Positions 42,101 through 48,100 of a stretch of 64,000 nt of DNA are shown here, in pieces (positions within the stretch are counted from its first letter, which is position 1; each line of letters starts with the position of its first letter). Made by a program: the position numbers and the translations under genes. The DNA comes from an uncultured Clostridia bacterium (lineage in GTDB: Bacteria; Bacillota; Clostridia; Christensenellales; UBA1242), in contig CAKVMJ010000001.1 in NCBI GenBank assembly GCA_934772445.1, forward strand, positions 1-64,000, written 5' to 3'. A model generated the notes under the pieces. It was not told the origin of the DNA and did not search any database. It saw nothing but the letters and a program-made list of their open reading frames with translations.

Positions 42101-45100
42101 TTATTTGCTTCAAAGAAACTATTTAGGCAAACAAGATAATAATTTTTACCTTCTTCAAATATACCATTAAATCCATTATCACCATCATCAATATAATTAC
42201 CATTATTCTTTTTAAATGAATTTAAACCATTTTCATCAACAATCAATAATGTTTGATTATAATTTTCATTTGCATATCTAACAGAAACTTCAACAATACT
42301 ATCGAAATTCTTAGCACTCCAGAAGATTTGTTTGAAATCACCTGGTTGAATTTCTGTTTTATTATAGAATGATGAGCTATTATTGATATAAACATCAATT
42401 TCTGGCAATGGTTTAACTGTTAAAGGTTTAATCAAAGTTGAACCAACTTGAGTACCTTTACTATTATAAGCTTTAATTACAAGCTTAATTTCTCTCTCTG
42501 GATTTTCTAACTTATAATTTTCATCTAAGCTAAATCTTAAGAAGAATATATCATCAAATACAATCTTTTTATTAATCTCATATTCACTTGATGTTTTTTC
42601 TAGTTTTACAACTCCATTTTCATCAATTGTAGTTAAGATTGGATAATATTCAATTGTATGATATAAATCCTCAACTGGGTCTTTTTGTAATTTAGCTCGA
42701 ACCTGAGTTATATTCAAATATTTATATAAATCTTTAGAAGTTTCATCTAATTCAACAGTTAAATAACTGCAGTTACTAAATTTCTCTGAAACCTGTACTT
42801 TTAATAATCCAGTATAGCCCGGAGATAATGTAGTACCTGGATTCTCCGCAAACTTATCATCGCTATTTTCATTTTGAGAATAGAATGTTGCAGTAATCTT
42901 TTCAGGGTCTGCTGCTGCAATAACGAAATCATAAGTATCGTTAGCTAGAGGATTACTTTCAGCATAGAATTTAACTAAATATTTTAATTCATCAAGATTA
43001 AAACTTGTTGCATTCTCTTTATATCTATCTTTATTAAATCTAAATGTTACATTATAATGAATGATAAATTCAGAACTTCCCTCAATCTTAGTAACAAATG
43101 CTTGGTTTTGTTCAATAACAACCAAAGATTTGTTTTCAATATTTTTATATCTTTCATCAAATGGAGCATTCTCTAAACTAACTAGAGAATCAACTTTTGT
43201 ATATGTTTTATTAGTTGTATCGTAATACAAGAAATCAATGAATATTTTTTCATTAAGAATAGCTAAAGAATTAACATCTTCTGTACCATCAGCATTATAA
43301 ACTTTAATTCCAGTTACGCCATCTTCTTTATCTATAATTGCAACATTTGCAGTTCTAACTTTAATATTAACTTCATCACTACCGCTTGGTTGAATTTGAG
43401 CATCTTCATTTTCAATTACAACTTGCTTAGCTTTAGCATCAACACTAAATGCATATTCTTTAGCAAGAGCATCAATTGTTTTAATATTCTTTCCGTTTGC
43501 AAGTTCGGATTTAATATTAATTTCTGTATCATCAGTTTTAATATATTTTGCATCAAAACTTGTGATACCACTAATATTTTCAAGGCTCAATACTGGAGTT
43601 ATTTTCAAATAAACTTTGCCAGTTTTAGTTCCTTTAAATATTAAAGAAGATAAATTATTAATACAATCTATATATACAATGGAACCAATATTTAAGTCTG
43701 TTAGGATTTCGCCAGAATGAATTATTTGAATTTGACCATTTGTATAGCCATCACCTAATGTTTCTGCATCTAATATTTCTATAATAGCACCAATATTTTG
43801 GTTTGCTTTATATATAATTTCACCAGAAACACCAGCATTAAAGATATTTTCAGATTCTAACAAATAATTAGCTTCTTCATCAACATAAATTTGTTCGAAA
43901 TTCTCAACACCAACAGACACTGCTGAAACTTCTTGTTTTTCAATATTAGTATTATATAATTTAACATTGCTTAAACCATCAACAACAACCAAATGAACCA
44001 CTGTTCTAATTTCTGGATTAAATGTGTGATAGAAAGTTAAATCAACAACACCTGTTCCTAAAGTTTCAATTAAATTGCCTTTAATTTTTAAAATTTTATT
44101 ATCAACATCTGAAGATTTGATTGAAATTTCACCATTTAATAGCAATTCAACATAATTTGTTTTAATAGAACTTACACTGCCACCAAGATTGATATTAATT
44201 AATCTTGAGTAGTTATAATTTGTGGCATTACTAAATATGCCATCAACGCCAATCAAATATTTATTATTAACAACATTTGTTAAACCATTATCATTACTAT
44301 TATAGAAGATAACAATGTTTTTCTCTGTATCTAAACTATTAGATAATTCTATATATGCCCTATTATTAAATCTTAGATTATATAATGAAGCATAAAGATT
44401 TTCTGGCAAATAATCATACAATGGTATCAATTTACCATTAAGTAATTTCAATATAATAGGTTGACCATCGTTTGCCTTCTCATTAACAAACCAATCACCA
44501 GCATTAACTGTTCCATCAGTAATATTAAATCCTGAGAAATCAAAATCTGCAACTTTTGGAATTGTACTTGTAACTGTATTTACTAATTCACTATTTGATA
44601 ATGTGAAGAATTTATTTCCATTGATTACAGCATAGAAATTCTTGGTAACTGCAACAGCATTAATATTTGCGATTTCATCATCGGTTTTATTAACAGTATC
44701 TAAACCACTAACTAAGCCATATTCTGAAGAAATATTTGCTTTTACATAAGAATTTTCAACCGAATATCTATTATTTACAGTTTCAGTTTTGATTGAGCCA
44801 TCTTGATTATAGCTTTGCAATTCAACAACATCTTTCCAAACACCAACCAAACCTGAAACTTTAGGCATATTTGCGTTTGTATAAATGCTTCCATCGAAAT
44901 AAGTTTTTGAAAGATTCAAAGTTGTTTCAGCATAACCAATTAAACCACCAATTGCGATTTCTTCATCGTTCCAGCCTTCAAAATTCTTTCCATAGATATT
45001 ACCAAAGAAGTTTACACCATCTAAATTAGATGTATTAAATCCCCTAACATAAGTTGCATTAATAACAACCATATTAATAGAACTATTAACTCCTGTGGCA

Positions 45101-48100
45101 TAACCAATCAAACCACCAACATTTTGATTAGCGACAATAGCTGAAGCATCAATACCATTTGTGTCTATTTCAGAAATTAAATAAACTTTTGAATCATTTA
45201 ATTTTAAATATCCGCGAACCGCACCAACTATACCACCAACATTTTTCTTTGCTCTTAGATTTGGATATGAAACCAAATTTTCAAATACCATAGAACCATC
45301 GGCATAACCAACAATTCCACCAACATTTGCATAGTTAAATTCACCATCTTCATCAACTACAACAATATTTGCACTTGAAGCTAAATCATATAATGAATTT
45401 GAAACTGATGACCTATAATCAGCATAGCCAACAATTCCGCCTACATTTATAGATTTTGTAACAACACCACTTTGTTTATTTGCTTGAATAAATATAGCAA
45501 CATCGCTATTTACAGATGTGGTTGTAATATTTGAAGTCTGTTCTGGTCTGCCACTAATAATAGCATTAACTACTGCATTTCCATTATTAATATCTGTTGA
45601 AATAGCCTTACCAACCATTCCACCAATATTAATTTGTTTATAGTTATAATTTTCGTTTCCCCCAACAAAGTTATCTGACCAATTATTTGCATCAATATTT
45701 ATAACGCCTTCAACTCTACAGTTTGTAATACTTGTTGAAGTTAAGCCTGCAATTCCGCCAATATTTAATGATTTAAAATCAATTTTACTTGCTAAAACAG
45801 AATTATCATTTTCATCAGCAATTTGTGTTACAATTTTTGGCAATTTAATATTTATATTCATATTAACGCTTAAATTTTTAACAATTGCATTTGTACTATC
45901 AATAAATGGCAATACAGCGATATTTAAGTTTTTACTATAAGATTCACCATTTATCAAATTAGATAATTGGTTATTCTTTATAGTATCAGCCATTTCCTTT
46001 TCGTTAATATCCCAAGCAACATTTAATGTGCTATATCTGCTATATGAAGTACCATTATATACATAATCTAATTTACCATTCAATGAGAATGTTGATAAAT
46101 CATTACCTTCATTATCTTTTGCAAACACACCACTAATCTCATTCCAATCAAGTCCGTTATTTTCAGAAAGAGTTAGGTTGTTTTTCAAAACATAATAATA
46201 GTTAGTTTTTGAAGCCAAATCCAAATACATTTGTTTTAAATCGTTTATCTTTGAAATTTCAAATGCAGTTTCTTCAGATTTACCATCAGCCACTTTAACT
46301 CTTAAAACAATTTTAGTTGAAGCATCAACAGTGTTTCCAATTTGATACATACTATTTTCTGTTTGAATAGTTAAATAAGCAACACCAGCATTTTTAGGAA
46401 CTATCTTAATTCTATTTGCATCAATGCTTCCATCTTCATTAACACCCTCAACTTCAAATACTTCGTTATCAAAGTTGCTAAGAATTATTCTATCTTTAAA
46501 TACAACAACTGGTTCTGTTCTAAATTCAAGCTCGAATGAACTTGCAAAATTATCTCTCTTTTCGATATAAACGCCTGTTTCATCAACATTAGATAAGATA
46601 ATATTTTCAATCTTATTTGCTCTTTCAATCTTTAAATTAACAAATTCAGCACCAACTAGTAATCCAAATTGTTCAACTGAAACTCTAAATTTAATATTTA
46701 AAGCGTTTGGATAAATCCAGTTATTTAATATTTCTTCAACATCTAAAGCAGTTAATTTATAATCTGTTAAATGGTTAATGCTTAGCCATTTATTAGCTAT
46801 CATTTTTAATCCACTAACACCCTCTTCACTACCATCATAGCCGATTAATGAATAGAAATCCACTAAACGAACAGTTAATGAATTTTCATCAAATGTTGCA
46901 ATATCCGAAAGCTTAACTCTTAAAACATTATTGTTCGAGAATTTAATTTCTCTTACAACAAGATTATTGAAGTAATCAACTCCATAATCGCTTTCAAATA
47001 AATACTTAAATTCAACACCAAGTTTTGATGAGGTTCTTAAACCACCCATTTCTGCAATTGATGGTTCAACACTATATTTTAATTGGTAGGTTGAATATTC
47101 ATCAGCCTTATTTAAACCAACAGAATTATAATCATAAATAACTGGTTCAACTTGGCTATTTATTGTAAATTTACTTAAAGGTTTGAAGCACCAAACTCTA
47201 ACACTTTGTGAGTACTTTACAAGCTCATACTTACCTTCTTCTTCATTCCATCTATAGCCAGAATAAGAGAAAGTTATAATAGCTGGTTCTGTAACGCTTG
47301 TAACAGCACCCGTGGTTACTATCTCACCATTTTCCCAACTTAAATATTCAGAACCATGAATAGAAACTGAGCAATAATCAGTTATATCTAATCTTCTAGC
47401 CACTCTATTACCTAGAGCATCAACTGTTAGTATGTAATTATATAGTTTTAATCCAATTCTTGTTGGAGTTGATGAATTTTTATCATTAACTCTAACAACT
47501 AAATTTGAAATAGTTGAATATGAAATATCTGACCAAATTTCGTTAATATTTTCACTATTTCTCTTTACTGGATTATATAGAATTTGAGAATTCAATCTAC
47601 TATCTGCATATATATCCCCATTTCTAAATACAGAATTATTATCAATTAAATCCATTACAAATGGATAATTTTGACCATCATTATTTGCAAAGAAAATTGG
47701 AATAAATAAGTTACAAATTGATTGAATACTAACTGTGTTATAACCAGAAACCGCACTATTTAAAGCATATATCTTAATAGGAGTTACACCAACATTATTA
47801 TTTGCATTTGGAACAACATAAAGTTTTGTACCATCAGCTCTTAATGTTAATAAATCTTTATTATATTCAGCGTTTTTAATATCAAAATATTCAGCAACTT
47901 TAACATTTTGTTCGCTCAAGTCTATCAACAATCGATCATCTAAATTTTGATATGTGATATCTATATTCAATTTATCAACGGCTAAATCTTTCAAAACTTC
48001 TTGGCTTAAAGATTTAACAATGTTTAATCTTATAACTTTAACAAGAGAAGTTTCAATCTGTTTAAATGTACCATCAAATTCTCTCTCACCTGTTGAAATA